Shown piece by piece: positions 9,485 to 18,042 of a stretch of DNA of 64,000 nucleotides. The stretch's first letter is position 1. Every line of letters starts with the position of its first letter. The position numbers and the translations under genes are program-made. Origin of the DNA: Edwardsiella anguillarum ET080813 (GTDB lineage: Bacteria > Pseudomonadota > Gammaproteobacteria > Enterobacterales > Enterobacteriaceae); the NCBI RefSeq assembly GCF_000264765.2, contig NZ_CP006664.1:3694350-3758349 (forward strand), given 5' to 3'. The notes beneath the pieces were generated by a model, which was given only the letters and a program-made list of their open reading frames with translations, did no database searches and was not told the origin of the DNA.

Positions 9485-10414
9485 ATGAAAAAACTGATCT
9501 TTGCCGTCCTCATCGCCGTGACATCCGGAGCGGCCCAGGCCGAGAACGAGCAGATTGTTTTCAGTACGCCAAACCTGGCGATGCCGTTTGAAGTTCACAT
9601 GCAGCGCACGGCGGTCAAAGCCGCCAAAGAGATGGGGGTGAAGCTGCAGGTACTGGACGGACAGGGCAGCTCGCCAAAGCAGGTGGCGGATCTTGAAAAC
9701 GCCATTACCCGCGGTGCACAGGGGTTTATCGTGTCGCCCAATGACGTTAACGCCGTTTCCGGCGCGGTTGATGAGATTCAGGCCGCCCGGCTGCCGGTGG
9801 TGACCCTCGACCGCTCTGTCGACAGTCAGAATAAGGTGCCGCACTTCGGTGCGAACAACTACAAAGGCGGCCAGGCCATCGGCGACTTTGTGAAGGCCCA
9901 GTTCCCCAACGGCGCGGACATTATTCTGCTGACCGGGCAGCCTGGGTCGTCGTCTAACATCGAACGCAGCAAGGGGATCCGCGACAGCCTGACGACGGGG
10001 GGCGATAAGTACAGGATCGTCGCCGATCAGACCGGTAACTGGATGCGTTCTGAAGGGATGCGCATTGTCGAGAGCGTCCTGCCGTCTCTGGACAAGCGTC
10101 CGCAGGTGATCCTTTCTGCCAACGATGATATGGCGCTGGGCGCGATTGAGGCGCTGCAAAGCCAGGGGCTCAAGCCGGGGGATGTGCTGGTGACGGGATT
10201 TGACGCCGTGCCGGAGGCCCTGGCGCGGGTGCGCGACGGCTGGATGGCGGTGACGGCCGATCAGCGCCCGGGCTATGCGGTACAGACGGCAATGGGCCAG
10301 CTGGTGGCCAGCGTGCGTGAGAAGCAGGCGATCGTTGGCGCAGACTATCCTCCGACGCTGATCACCCGTGAAAACCTGCAGCAGGCCGAGCGGATTAACG
10401 AGGCCGGTAACTGA
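9485..10414 (+). CDS. Periplasmic sugar (probably inositol)-binding protein of ABC importer
   Basis: A 309-residue periplasmic binding protein of the ribose/galactose family (Peripla_BP_4), with a cleavable signal peptide MKKLIFAVLIAVTSGAAQA. The family signature around the first hinge is visible (ITRGAQGFIVSPNDVNAVSG), as are VTLDRSVD and the ligand-contact region SANDDMALGAIEAL. It sits between iolG and genes for a matching ATPase and permease, so the ligand is most likely myo-inositol or an isomer. Related inositol importers are known in Caulobacter (IbpA-IatA-IatP). Salmonella instead takes up inositol with major-facilitator transporters, which makes this ABC system distinctive. The ligand is inferred from context. 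Confidence 0.85.
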   Translation: MKKLIFAVLIAVTSGAAQAENEQIVFSTPNLAMPFEVHMQRTAVKAAKEMGVKLQVLDGQGSSPKQVADLENAITRGAQGFIVSPNDVNAVSGAVDEIQAARLPVVTLDRSVDSQNKVPHFGANNYKGGQAIGDFVKAQFPNGADIILLTGQPGSSSNIERSKGIRDSLTTGGDKYRIVADQTGNWMRSEGMRIVESVLPSLDKRPQVILSANDDMALGAIEALQSQGLKPGDVLVTGFDAVPEALARVRDGWMAVTADQRPGYAVQTAMGQLVASVREKQAIVGADYPPTLITRENLQQAERINEAGN

Positions 10415-10465
10415 TTTGTCCTGGGCCGCCGTCGCGGCGGCCCACTATGAAGAAGGAGCAGGCCG

Positions 10466-12013
10466 ATGTCGCAACCTTTACTCAACGTTACCCATCTGGC
10501 GAAAAGCTTCTCCGGCGTCTGGGCGCTGAGCAGCGCGCAGCTGACCGTTGGCACGGGTGAGATCCACGCGCTGCTGGGGGAGAATGGCGCGGGAAAATCC
10601 ACGCTGCTGAAGGCGCTGGCCGGGGCGCAGCCGCAGACGAGCGGCGAAATCTGGTTTAACGGCGCTCTGCTGCCGGTGGAGGAGTCGCCCGTCGAGCGGC
10701 AGAATAGGGGCATTATTACCATCTATCAGGAATTTAACCTGCTGCCCAATATGACCGTCGCGGAAAACATGTTCCTCGGCCGCGAGCCGCGTAAGCGTAA
10801 TTTGATCGTCGATGAAAAGGCGGTAAACCAGGAGGCGCAGGTAATCTTGAGCTACCTGCAGCTCAACGTTGCGCCGACGACGCCGGTGGCACGCCTGAGC
10901 GTGGCACAGCAGCAAATGGTGGAGATCGCCCGCGCGCTGACGCTGAATGCCAAACTGATCATTATGGATGAACCGTCCGCGGCGCTGAGCGACAGCGAAG
11001 TAGAAAGCCTGCATCGGGTGGTGCGGGAGCTCAGAGACCGAGGGGTGAGCATTATTTATGTCACTCACCGCCTGCACGAGGTGTTTCAGCTCTGCGACAA
11101 CTTTACCGTGTTTCAAGACGGCCACTTTACCGGCACCGGCGCGGTGGCGGGCACCACCGTAGAGCAGCTGATCCGCCTGATGGTCGGGCGTGACGTGGCG
11201 TTCAACCGTCGTCCATCCTATGAAACCCACCATGAAGATAACCCCGTTCGCCTGGCGGTGAAAGGGCTGTGCCGTGAAAAGCCGCCGCTGGATCCGCACG
11301 GTATTGCGCTGCATGACATCAGTTTCCACGTTCACGCAGGCGAGGTGCTGGGCATTGCCGGGCTGGTCGGTGCCGGGCGTACCGAGGTGGCCCGCTGTTT
11401 GTTCGGCGCCGGCGGTTTCACCTCTGGCCAGTTTGAGATCGATGGCGTGGCCTATCAGCCGCGCAGCCCGCGGCATGCCCTTGCCCAGGGGATTGCGCTG
11501 GTGCCGGAGGATCGCAAAAAAGAGGGGGCGGTGTTGGGGCTGTCTATTCGCGACAACCTATCGCTTTCCTGCCTCTCCTCGCTGCTGCGCTGGCGCTATT
11601 TTGTAAACACCCGTAAAGAGGATGCGCTGATCGCTACTTATCGTCAGGCGCTGCAGATCAAAATGGTGAGCAGCGATCAGGCGGTACGTAAGCTCTCCGG
11701 TGGCAACCAGCAGAAGGTCATTCTCGCGCGCTGTATGGCGCTCAATCCACGGCTGCTTATCGTGGATGAGCCGACCCGGGGCATTGATGTCGGTACCAAG
11801 TCAGAAGTGCATCAGGTGCTGTTTGATATGGCAAAGCAGGGGGTAGCGGTAATTGTGATTTCGTCCGATCTGCCAGAGGTGATGGCGGTGTCCGATCGCA
11901 TTATTACCCTCAGTGAGGGGCGGGTGACGGGCGAAATTCACGGCGACGATGCTACCGAAGAGCGCCTCATGATGATGATGGCCATCAATCACAACGCCCT
12001 GAATGCGGCATAA
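10466..12013 (+). CDS. Sugar (probably inositol) ABC importer, duplicated ATPase
   Basis: A 515-residue RbsA/MglA-type protein with two fused nucleotide-binding domains. The first has Walker A GENGAGKST, a LSVAQQQMVEIARAL signature region and Walker B LIIMDEPSAAL. The second has a degenerate Walker A (GLVGAGRTE), signature LSGGNQQKV and Walker B LLIVDEPTRGID. This asymmetry is normal for carbohydrate-uptake family 2 importers. It lies 51 bp after the binding-protein gene and 11 bp before the permease gene, forming one transport operon within the iol cluster. It drives import across the inner membrane. Confidence 0.92.
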   Translation: MSQPLLNVTHLAKSFSGVWALSSAQLTVGTGEIHALLGENGAGKSTLLKALAGAQPQTSGEIWFNGALLPVEESPVERQNRGIITIYQEFNLLPNMTVAENMFLGREPRKRNLIVDEKAVNQEAQVILSYLQLNVAPTTPVARLSVAQQQMVEIARALTLNAKLIIMDEPSAALSDSEVESLHRVVRELRDRGVSIIYVTHRLHEVFQLCDNFTVFQDGHFTGTGAVAGTTVEQLIRLMVGRDVAFNRRPSYETHHEDNPVRLAVKGLCREKPPLDPHGIALHDISFHVHAGEVLGIAGLVGAGRTEVARCLFGAGGFTSGQFEIDGVAYQPRSPRHALAQGIALVPEDRKKEGAVLGLSIRDNLSLSCLSSLLRWRYFVNTRKEDALIATYRQALQIKMVSSDQAVRKLSGGNQQKVILARCMALNPRLLIVDEPTRGIDVGTKSEVHQVLFDMAKQGVAVIVISSDLPEVMAVSDRIITLSEGRVTGEIHGDDATEERLMMMMAINHNALNAA

Positions 12014-12024
12014 CGGAGTTTCCC

Positions 12025-13053
12025 ATGACGCAGATGACTTCCAAAACGCAGACGCCGGTAACGCGTTTGGGACGTTTCGATCCCATCGCCTTCTTCGAGC
12101 GCTTCGGGGTGCTGATTTTTATGATCCTGCTGCTGATTTTCTTTCAGTCGCAGAACGGCAATTTTTTCTCTGAGCGCAATATCGTCAATATTCTGACCGA
12201 GGTATCCATCTACGGGATCATGGCGGTGGGCATGACGTTTGTCATCCTGACCGCAGGCATAGACTTGTCCGTCGGCTCCATTTTAGCGGTCTGCGCCATG
12301 ACCGCGGCTTACGTTATCAAAGGTGACAATTTCACTACCGTTGATGTCAGCGCCTGGGGTGGCATGAGCTGGCTGATTGGACTGGGGATCTGCCTGTCGA
12401 TGGGCACGGCTATTGGCTTTCTGCATGGCCTCGGCGTGACCCGCCTGCGTCTGCCGCCGTTTATCGTCACCCTTGGTGGGATGACTATCTGGCGCGGGCT
12501 GACGCTGGTGATTAATGACGGTGCGCCGATCGCCGGTTTTGATCCCGGCTACCGCTGGTGGGGGCGCGGCGAATTGCTCGGTATCTCTATTCCTATCTGG
12601 ATCTTCGCGCTGGTGGCCATTGGCGGCTATCTGGCGCTGCATAAAACGCGCTGGGGCCGCTTTGTGTACGCTATCGGCGGTAACCCGGAGGCCGCGCGCC
12701 TGGCCGGGGTCAACGTTAAACGCGTGCTGGTGAGTGTCTATGTGCTGATCGGCTGCCTGGCAGGGCTGGCGGGTTTTATCCTCAGCGCGCGTCTGGGGAG
12801 CGCCGAGGCGGTCGCCGGGATCTCGTTTGAGCTGCGCGTGATTGCCTCGGTGGTGATCGGCGGGACGTCACTGATGGGCGGCTATGGACGTATCGGTGGC
12901 ACCATTATCGGTTCGATCATTATGGGCATCCTGATTAACGGTCTGGTGCTGATGAATGTGTCCGCCTACTACCAACAAATTATTACCGGGCTAATTATCA
13001 TACTGGCCGTCGCCTTTGACACCTATGCCAAGAGCCGTCGCGGCGCACTGTGA
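12025..13053 (+). CDS. Sugar (probably inositol) ABC importer, permease
   Basis: A 342-residue RbsC-type integral membrane protein (BPD_transp_2) with about 8-10 hydrophobic segments. The conserved family stretches are [20 protein letters not shown] near residue 75 and [21 protein letters not shown] near residue 210. It probably works as a dimer with the ATPase encoded just upstream. Its stop nearly abuts the next gene (a dehydrogenase), consistent with one transcript. Inositol as the substrate is inferred from the neighbourhood. Confidence 0.92.
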   Translation: MTQMTSKTQTPVTRLGRFDPIAFFERFGVLIFMILLLIFFQSQNGNFFSERNIVNILTEVSIYGIMAVGMTFVILTAGIDLSVGSILAVCAMTAAYVIKGDNFTTVDVSAWGGMSWLIGLGICLSMGTAIGFLHGLGVTRLRLPPFIVTLGGMTIWRGLTLVINDGAPIAGFDPGYRWWGRGELLGISIPIWIFALVAIGGYLALHKTRWGRFVYAIGGNPEAARLAGVNVKRVLVSVYVLIGCLAGLAGFILSARLGSAEAVAGISFELRVIASVVIGGTSLMGGYGRIGGTIIGSIIMGILINGLVLMNVSAYYQQIITGLIIILAVAFDTYAKSRRGAL

Positions 13054-13061
13054 GGAGACGG

Positions 13062-14198
13062 ATGATGAAAGAGGTACGCATTGGGTTAATCGGTACCGGC
13101 TACATTGGCAGGGCGCATGCCATTGCCTATGCCCAGGCGCCGGTGGTGTTCAATCTACGCGGCAGGCTGGTGCGTGAAATGGTGGCGGAGGTCACCCCGA
13201 CGCTGGCGGCAGAGCGGGCACAGGCCCTTGGCTTTAACCGCGCCACCGGCGATTGGCGTGCGCTGGTAGCCGACCCGAACGTCGATGTGGTGGACATCTG
13301 CTCGCCGAACCATCTGCATAAAGAGATGGCGTTGGAGGCGATTCATCACGGCAAACACGTCTACTCGGAAAAGCCGCTGGCGCTCAATGCCGTTGATGCT
13401 CGTGAAATGGTTGAGGCGGCGCAGCGGGCCGGAGTGAAGACGCTGATCGGCTTCAACTACATGAAGAATCCAACGGCCAAGCTGGCGAAAGAGATCATCT
13501 CCCGCGGTGAAATCGGCGAGGTGATCCACTTTTACGGTACCCACAACGAAGACTATATGGCTGATCCGTTGGCCCCCATCCACTGGCACTGCTTTACGAA
13601 AACCGCCGGACTTGGCGCGCTGGGCGACTTGGCTGCGCACATCGTTAATATGGCGCACTATCTGGTTGGCGATATCGAACAGGTCTGCGGCGATCTGAAA
13701 ATTGTCGTACCCGATCGCCCTGCCCATGCCGGCTCGTCGCAGAGGGTGGCGGTGGAAAACGAAGATCAGGCGCATGCGATGGTGCGCTTCGCCAGCGGCG
13801 CACAGGGGGTGATAGAAGCCTCACGGGTTGCCTGCGGGCGCAAGATGGGGCTGTCGTATGTCATTACCGGCACCAAAGGCGCTATCCGTTTTACCCAGGA
13901 GCGAATGGCGGAGCTGCAGCTATATCTGCATGAGGATCCGGTGAGTCGCCAGGGTTTCCGCACGCTGCTGGTAGGGCCCGCGCACCCGGAGTACGCCGCG
14001 TTCTGCCTAGGGGCGGGACACGGTATCGGCTTTAACGATCAAAAAACGGTGGAGGTTCGTGACCTGGTGGATGGCATCGTCGCCGGTACACCCATGTGGC
14101 CGGATTTCACCGAGGGTTGGAAGGTATCGCGGGTGCTTGACGCTATCGCGCGCTCTCATCGTGAAGGCCGTTGGCTGAATGTGACTGACATTGTTTGA
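13062..14198 (+). CDS. Gfo/Idh/MocA oxidoreductase, second inositol dehydrogenase-like
   Basis: A ~378-residue NAD(P)-dependent oxidoreductase with Rossmann motif GLIGTGYIGRAHA, cofactor motif YSEKPLALN and a C-terminal alpha/beta domain with GDLAAHIVNMAHYLVGD. GAGGAG lies just before tandem ATG codons at 13062 and 13065; a GTG at 13050 overlaps the permease stop and is less likely. It differs clearly from iolG in the same cluster and is longer. In inositol users such paralogues often act on scyllo-inositol or other isomers (IolW/IolX types) or on related keto-sugars. The exact substrate cannot be read from the sequence. Confidence 0.85.
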   Translation: MMKEVRIGLIGTGYIGRAHAIAYAQAPVVFNLRGRLVREMVAEVTPTLAAERAQALGFNRATGDWRALVADPNVDVVDICSPNHLHKEMALEAIHHGKHVYSEKPLALNAVDAREMVEAAQRAGVKTLIGFNYMKNPTAKLAKEIISRGEIGEVIHFYGTHNEDYMADPLAPIHWHCFTKTAGLGALGDLAAHIVNMAHYLVGDIEQVCGDLKIVVPDRPAHAGSSQRVAVENEDQAHAMVRFASGAQGVIEASRVACGRKMGLSYVITGTKGAIRFTQERMAELQLYLHEDPVSRQGFRTLLVGPAHPEYAAFCLGAGHGIGFNDQKTVEVRDLVDGIVAGTPMWPDFTEGWKVSRVLDAIARSHREGRWLNVTDIV

Positions 14199-14210
14199 TG
14201 AGGTATCAAC

Positions 14211-16115
14211 GTGGAAAAGCCGTTTGATGTGATATGCATGGGTCGGGTCGCAGTTGACCTCTACAGCCAGCAGATTGGCGCGAGGCTTGAAGATGCGTCG
14301 AGTTTTGCCAAATACCTCGGCGGCTCGTCGGGAAACGTCGCCTATGGCACGGCGCGCCAGGGGCTGCGCTCATCGATGCTGGCGCGGGTCGGCGACGAAC
14401 ATATGGGGCGCTTCCTGCGCGAGGAACTCCGCCAGGTTGGCTGCGATACCTGCCATCTGATCATCGATAAAGAGCGGCTGACGGCGCTGGTGCTGCTCGG
14501 AATCAAGGACCAAGATACTTTCCCGCTGATTTTTTACCGCCACAACTGCGCCGATATGGCGATCAGCGCAGACGACGTGGAGGAGGCGTACATTGCCTCG
14601 TCCCGCTGCCTGGCGATTACCGGCACGCACCTGTCCCATCCGCAAACTCGCAATGCGGTGCTGACGGCGCTGGGTTACGCCCGTCGTCACGGCGTGCGCA
14701 CGGTATTGGATATCGACTACCGTCCGGTGCTCTGGGGGCTGACCTCGCTGGGTGACGGCGAAACACGGTTTATCGCCGCCGATCGGGTGAGCCGTGAGCT
14801 CCAAGAGGTGCTGCACCTGTTCGACGTTATCGTCGGCACCGAGGAGGAGTTCCACATCGCGGGCGGCAGCATCGACACGCTACAGGCGCTGACGCAGGTG
14901 AGGCGCGTCAGTCCGGCGACGTTGGTGTGCAAGCGCGGCGCGCGGGGTTGCTCGGTGTATACCGATGCGATTCCGTCCCGGCTTGATGACGGCCTGACCG
15001 TTACTGGCGTCCGGGTGGAGATCCTCAACGTGCTGGGTGCCGGGGATGCGTTTATGTCTGGGCTGCTGCGGGGATACCTCAACGATGAAGGCTGGGAGCA
15101 GAGCTGCCGCTATGCCAATGCCTGTGGCGCGCTAGTGGTATCACGCCACGGCTGTTCGCCCGCCATGCCGAGCAAAATCGAGCTTGATGATTACCTGTCT
15201 CGTGAGCGTGACGTTCCGCGACCGGATCTCGACCCGCGTCTGAACCATTTGCACCGGGTGACTACTCGCCGCCGCGTGTGGCCTGAGCTATGCGTGATGG
15301 CGTTTGACCACCGCAGCCAGCTAGAGGATATGGCGATGCAGTGCGGTGCCAGCCTGAAGCGTATCCCCATGCTGAAAAATCTGATCCTGCAGGCTAGCCG
15401 GGCAGCCGCGCAGGATGCCGAGCTTGCGGGAAGGGCCGGGCTGCTGTGCGATGGTACCTTCGGGCAGGATGCGCTGAACGCCATAACCGGTGAGGGCTGG
15501 TGGATCGGGCGGCCTATCGAGCTGCCGGGATCTCGACCGCTGGAAATGGAGCTCGGCAATATTGGCACCCAACTGATCAGCTGGCCGCAGGAGCACGTAG
15601 TGAAGTGCCTGGTTCTTTATCACCCGGAGGACGAACACACCCTGCGCCTAGCGCAGGAGCAGAGCGTGGCGGAGGTCTACCGCGCCTGCTGCCAGTCCGG
15701 GCACGAGCTGCTGCTGGAGCTAATTTTACCGCCCGATATGTCACACAGTGACGATCTCTATCTGCGGGCGGTTTCCCGCTTCTACAACCTGGGAATTTAT
15801 CCCGACTGGTGGAAGCTGCCGCCGCTCTCCTCTGCGGGGTGGTCGGCACTGGAAGCGATCCTCGAACGCTGCGATCCGCACTGCCGCGGCGTGGTTATCC
15901 TTGGCCTTGATGCCCCGGCGGAACAGCTGCGCGCCGGGTTTAACGCGGCGGCCGCTCACGCGTGGGTAAAAGGGTTTGCCGTGGGCCGCACGCTGTTTGG
16001 CGACGCCGCCCGCGCGTGGCTGAAGCATGATATCGACGATGCGCAACTGGTGGCGCGCATTCGGGACAACTACCTGCAGCTTATCGCCTGGTGGCGCGAG
16101 CGTGGGCAAGCATAA
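14211..16115 (+). CDS. iolC: 5-dehydro-2-deoxygluconokinase fused to DUF2090 (aldolase-like) domain
   Basis: A 634-residue two-domain protein. Residues ~1-325 are a PfkB-family sugar kinase with the entry motif GGSSGNVAYG and the catalytic/anion-hole motif GAGDAFMSGLL. This is IolC, which phosphorylates 2-deoxy-5-keto-gluconate. Residues ~345-630 are a DUF2090 domain beginning CVMAFDHRSQLEDMA and including CDGTFGQDALN and VVKCLVLYHPEDE. The latter resembles class I aldolases of the LacD type, with a candidate Schiff-base Lys in VVKCL. No separate iolJ aldolase gene is present, so this domain may cleave the product to DHAP and malonate semialdehyde. Translation starts at GTG after TGAGGT. The kinase call is firm; the aldolase role is inference. 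Confidence 0.9.
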   Translation: MEKPFDVICMGRVAVDLYSQQIGARLEDASSFAKYLGGSSGNVAYGTARQGLRSSMLARVGDEHMGRFLREELRQVGCDTCHLIIDKERLTALVLLGIKDQDTFPLIFYRHNCADMAISADDVEEAYIASSRCLAITGTHLSHPQTRNAVLTALGYARRHGVRTVLDIDYRPVLWGLTSLGDGETRFIAADRVSRELQEVLHLFDVIVGTEEEFHIAGGSIDTLQALTQVRRVSPATLVCKRGARGCSVYTDAIPSRLDDGLTVTGVRVEILNVLGAGDAFMSGLLRGYLNDEGWEQSCRYANACGALVVSRHGCSPAMPSKIELDDYLSRERDVPRPDLDPRLNHLHRVTTRRRVWPELCVMAFDHRSQLEDMAMQCGASLKRIPMLKNLILQASRAAAQDAELAGRAGLLCDGTFGQDALNAITGEGWWIGRPIELPGSRPLEMELGNIGTQLISWPQEHVVKCLVLYHPEDEHTLRLAQEQSVAEVYRACCQSGHELLLELILPPDMSHSDDLYLRAVSRFYNLGIYPDWWKLPPLSSAGWSALEAILERCDPHCRGVVILGLDAPAEQLRAGFNAAAAHAWVKGFAVGRTLFGDAARAWLKHDIDDAQLVARIRDNYLQLIAWWRERGQA

Positions 16116-16129
16116 TTAAGGAGAAGGGT

Positions 16130-17020
16130 ATGGCTGTGCAATTAGGTATTAATCCGCTGACATGGACCAACGACGATCTCCCGTCTCTCGGCGCGGAGAC
16201 GTCGCTTGAGACCTGCCTGAGCGAGGGTAAAGCGGCCGGGTTCGCCGGTTTTGAACTGGGCAATAAATTCCCGCGTGAAGCGCGGTTGCTCGGGCCCATC
16301 CTGCAGCGCCACGATCTGCAGCTGGTCTCCGGCTGGTACTCGGGCCGTCTGCTGGAGCGCAGCGTGGAGGAGGAGATCGCCGCGGTGCAGCCACACTTGA
16401 CGCTGCTGCGCGAGCTGGGTGCCAAGGTGATGGTGTTTGCTGAGGTGACGCATTGTATCCACGGTGAACAGCAGACGCCGGTGCACCTGCGCCCGCGTTT
16501 TCCCCAGGCGCGCTGGGCGGAATATGGCGAGAAGCTGACCGCTTTCGCCCGCTACACTCAGCGGCAAGGGGTGCAGATTGCCTACCATCACCATATGGGG
16601 ACGGTGATTGAATCCGCCGAAGATGTGGATAGCCTGATGCGTCAAAGCGGCGATGAGGTCGGGCTGCTGCTGGATACTGGCCATCTGACCTTTGCGGGGG
16701 CGGACCCGCTGGGGGTCGCCCAGCGCTGGGCGTCGCGCATTAATCACGTCCACTGCAAAGACGTGCGCGCCGACGTATTGGCAGAGGTGAAAAACCGTAA
16801 AACCAGCTTTCTCGATGCGGTACTGAGCGGTGTGTTCACGGTGCCGGGCGATGGCTGCGTCAACTATGCGCCGCTCATGTCACTGCTGAAAGAGAGCCAA
16901 TATCAGGGTTGGCTGGTGGTAGAGGCCGAGCAGGATCCAGCTGTCGCCCATCCATTGACCTACGCGCGTCTGGGGTATAACAACCTGAATCATCTGGCGC
17001 GTGAGGCCGGGCTTATCTGA
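16130..17020 (+). CDS. iolE: Inosose dehydratase (2-keto-myo-inositol dehydratase)
   Basis: A 296-residue xylose-isomerase-like TIM-barrel enzyme that removes water from scyllo-inosose to give 3D-(3,5/4)-trihydroxycyclohexane-1,2-dione, the IolD substrate. Characteristic stretches are LGINPLTWTNDDLP at the N terminus, GFELGNKFPRE, IAYHHHMGTVIE, LLLDTGHLTFAG and NHVHCKDVR; the Glu, Asp and His residues in these form the metal site. The start is the ATG after AAGGAGAAGGGT; an in-frame upstream ATG overlaps the end of iolC. It lies between iolC and iolB. Confidence 0.94.
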   Translation: MAVQLGINPLTWTNDDLPSLGAETSLETCLSEGKAAGFAGFELGNKFPREARLLGPILQRHDLQLVSGWYSGRLLERSVEEEIAAVQPHLTLLRELGAKVMVFAEVTHCIHGEQQTPVHLRPRFPQARWAEYGEKLTAFARYTQRQGVQIAYHHHMGTVIESAEDVDSLMRQSGDEVGLLLDTGHLTFAGADPLGVAQRWASRINHVHCKDVRADVLAEVKNRKTSFLDAVLSGVFTVPGDGCVNYAPLMSLLKESQYQGWLVVEAEQDPAVAHPLTYARLGYNNLNHLAREAGLI

Positions 17021-17029
17021 GGAGGCGAT

Positions 17030-17845
17030 ATGTCGCGTTTACTCTCGCGCTGGCAGCCGCCGGATGCACAGGGGTGTACCCAATCTATTACGCCAGAGCG
17101 TGCAGGCTGGGGCTATGTTGGCTTTGCGGCGTTTGAACTAGACGAGGGGCGGCAGTTAACGCTGCCTGCGGTCAGCGAAGAGCGCTGTCTGGTGCTGGTG
17201 GCAGGGCTAGCCGATATCACTACGCCGACCGCGCGGTTCACTGAGATCGGCGATCGGATGAGTCCGTTCGAGCGGAAAAAACCGTGGGCGGTATACGTCT
17301 CGCCCGGTGAAGCCGTGCAGGTGCAGGCGCTGACCCGGCTTGAGCTGGCGGTGTGCGCGGCGCCCAGCTCGGGCATCTGGCCGACCCGGCTGATCGCGCC
17401 GCAGGATATCGATGCCGAAGCACGTGGTAAGGGAAACAACCGACGCTATGTGCACAACATTCTGCCGCAGGATAAACCCGCGGACAGCCTGCTGGTGGTG
17501 GAGGTGTGGACTGACGAAGGCTGCACCAGTTCCTACCCCAGCCATAAGCATGATACCGACAATCCACCGCAGGAGACCTGCCTTGAGGAGACCTATTACC
17601 ACCGCCTTAACCCGGAGCAGGGATTCTGTATGCAGCGGGTATATACCGACGATCGGTCGCTTGATGAGTGTATGGCGGTGTACAACCGCGACGTGGTGAT
17701 GGTGCCGCGGGGGTATCACCCGGTGGCAACGATGGCGGGCTACGACAGCTATTACCTTAATGTTATGGCGGGCCCGGTGCGACGCTGGATGTTTACCTGG
17801 GAAGCGTGTCATGGCTGGATTAATCAGGACTATCCGCGCAAGTAA
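17030..17845 (+). CDS. iolB: 5-deoxy-glucuronate isomerase
   Basis: A 271-residue cupin enzyme that isomerises 5-deoxy-D-glucuronate to 2-deoxy-5-keto-D-gluconate, the IolC substrate. The metal-binding cupin pattern is clear in SYPSHKHDTDNPPQETCLEE (two His and a Glu), with a second part in VVMVPRGYHPVATMAGYDSYYLNVMAG. It is the last gene of the cluster, 9 bp after iolE with GAGGAGG as ribosome site. The length matches the family. Confidence 0.94.
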   Translation: MSRLLSRWQPPDAQGCTQSITPERAGWGYVGFAAFELDEGRQLTLPAVSEERCLVLVAGLADITTPTARFTEIGDRMSPFERKKPWAVYVSPGEAVQVQALTRLELAVCAAPSSGIWPTRLIAPQDIDAEARGKGNNRRYVHNILPQDKPADSLLVVEVWTDEGCTSSYPSHKHDTDNPPQETCLEETYYHRLNPEQGFCMQRVYTDDRSLDECMAVYNRDVVMVPRGYHPVATMAGYDSYYLNVMAGPVRRWMFTWEACHGWINQDYPRK

Positions 17846-17852
17846 CGCGTCG

Positions 17853-17906
17853 CGTGCATGATATCCGGTAGGGGCCGATACTTCGTCATGCACGGCTTTA
17901 TTGCTT
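17853..17906 (+). terminator. Possible terminator of the iol cluster
   Basis: CGTGCATGA at 17853-17861 is repeated as its perfect complement TCATGCACG at 17886-17894, giving a 9-bp stem with a 24-nt loop starting 8 bp after the iolB stop. A T-rich but interrupted tract (GCTTTATTGCTTT) follows. The large loop and weak U-tract make it an uncertain intrinsic terminator. Confidence 0.4.
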
Positions 17907-17969
17907 TACGGCTCGCAAAGGCGAGGGGGAGTGACGCTGCGGTGTCTAGCGTCAGCTCCGCCCCCGCTA

Positions 17970-17990
17970 TCCTCCCCCCGCCGGGATGAG
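17970..17990. promoter_or_regulatory. Candidate MalT boxes upstream of malS
   Basis: The MalT box is GGGGA(T/G)GAGG. Two 8/10 matches lie side by side 53-73 bp before the malS start: GGGGAGGA on the minus strand (17970-17977) and GGGATGAG on the plus strand (17983-17990). MalT-dependent control of malS is known in E. coli. The surrounding sequence is G+C-rich, so chance matches are possible. Confidence 0.45.
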
Positions 17991-18042
17991 TCGCCGGCGC
18001 GGCCCCCGTGGCACACTGCAATGGTCACAGTCACAGGAGCCG

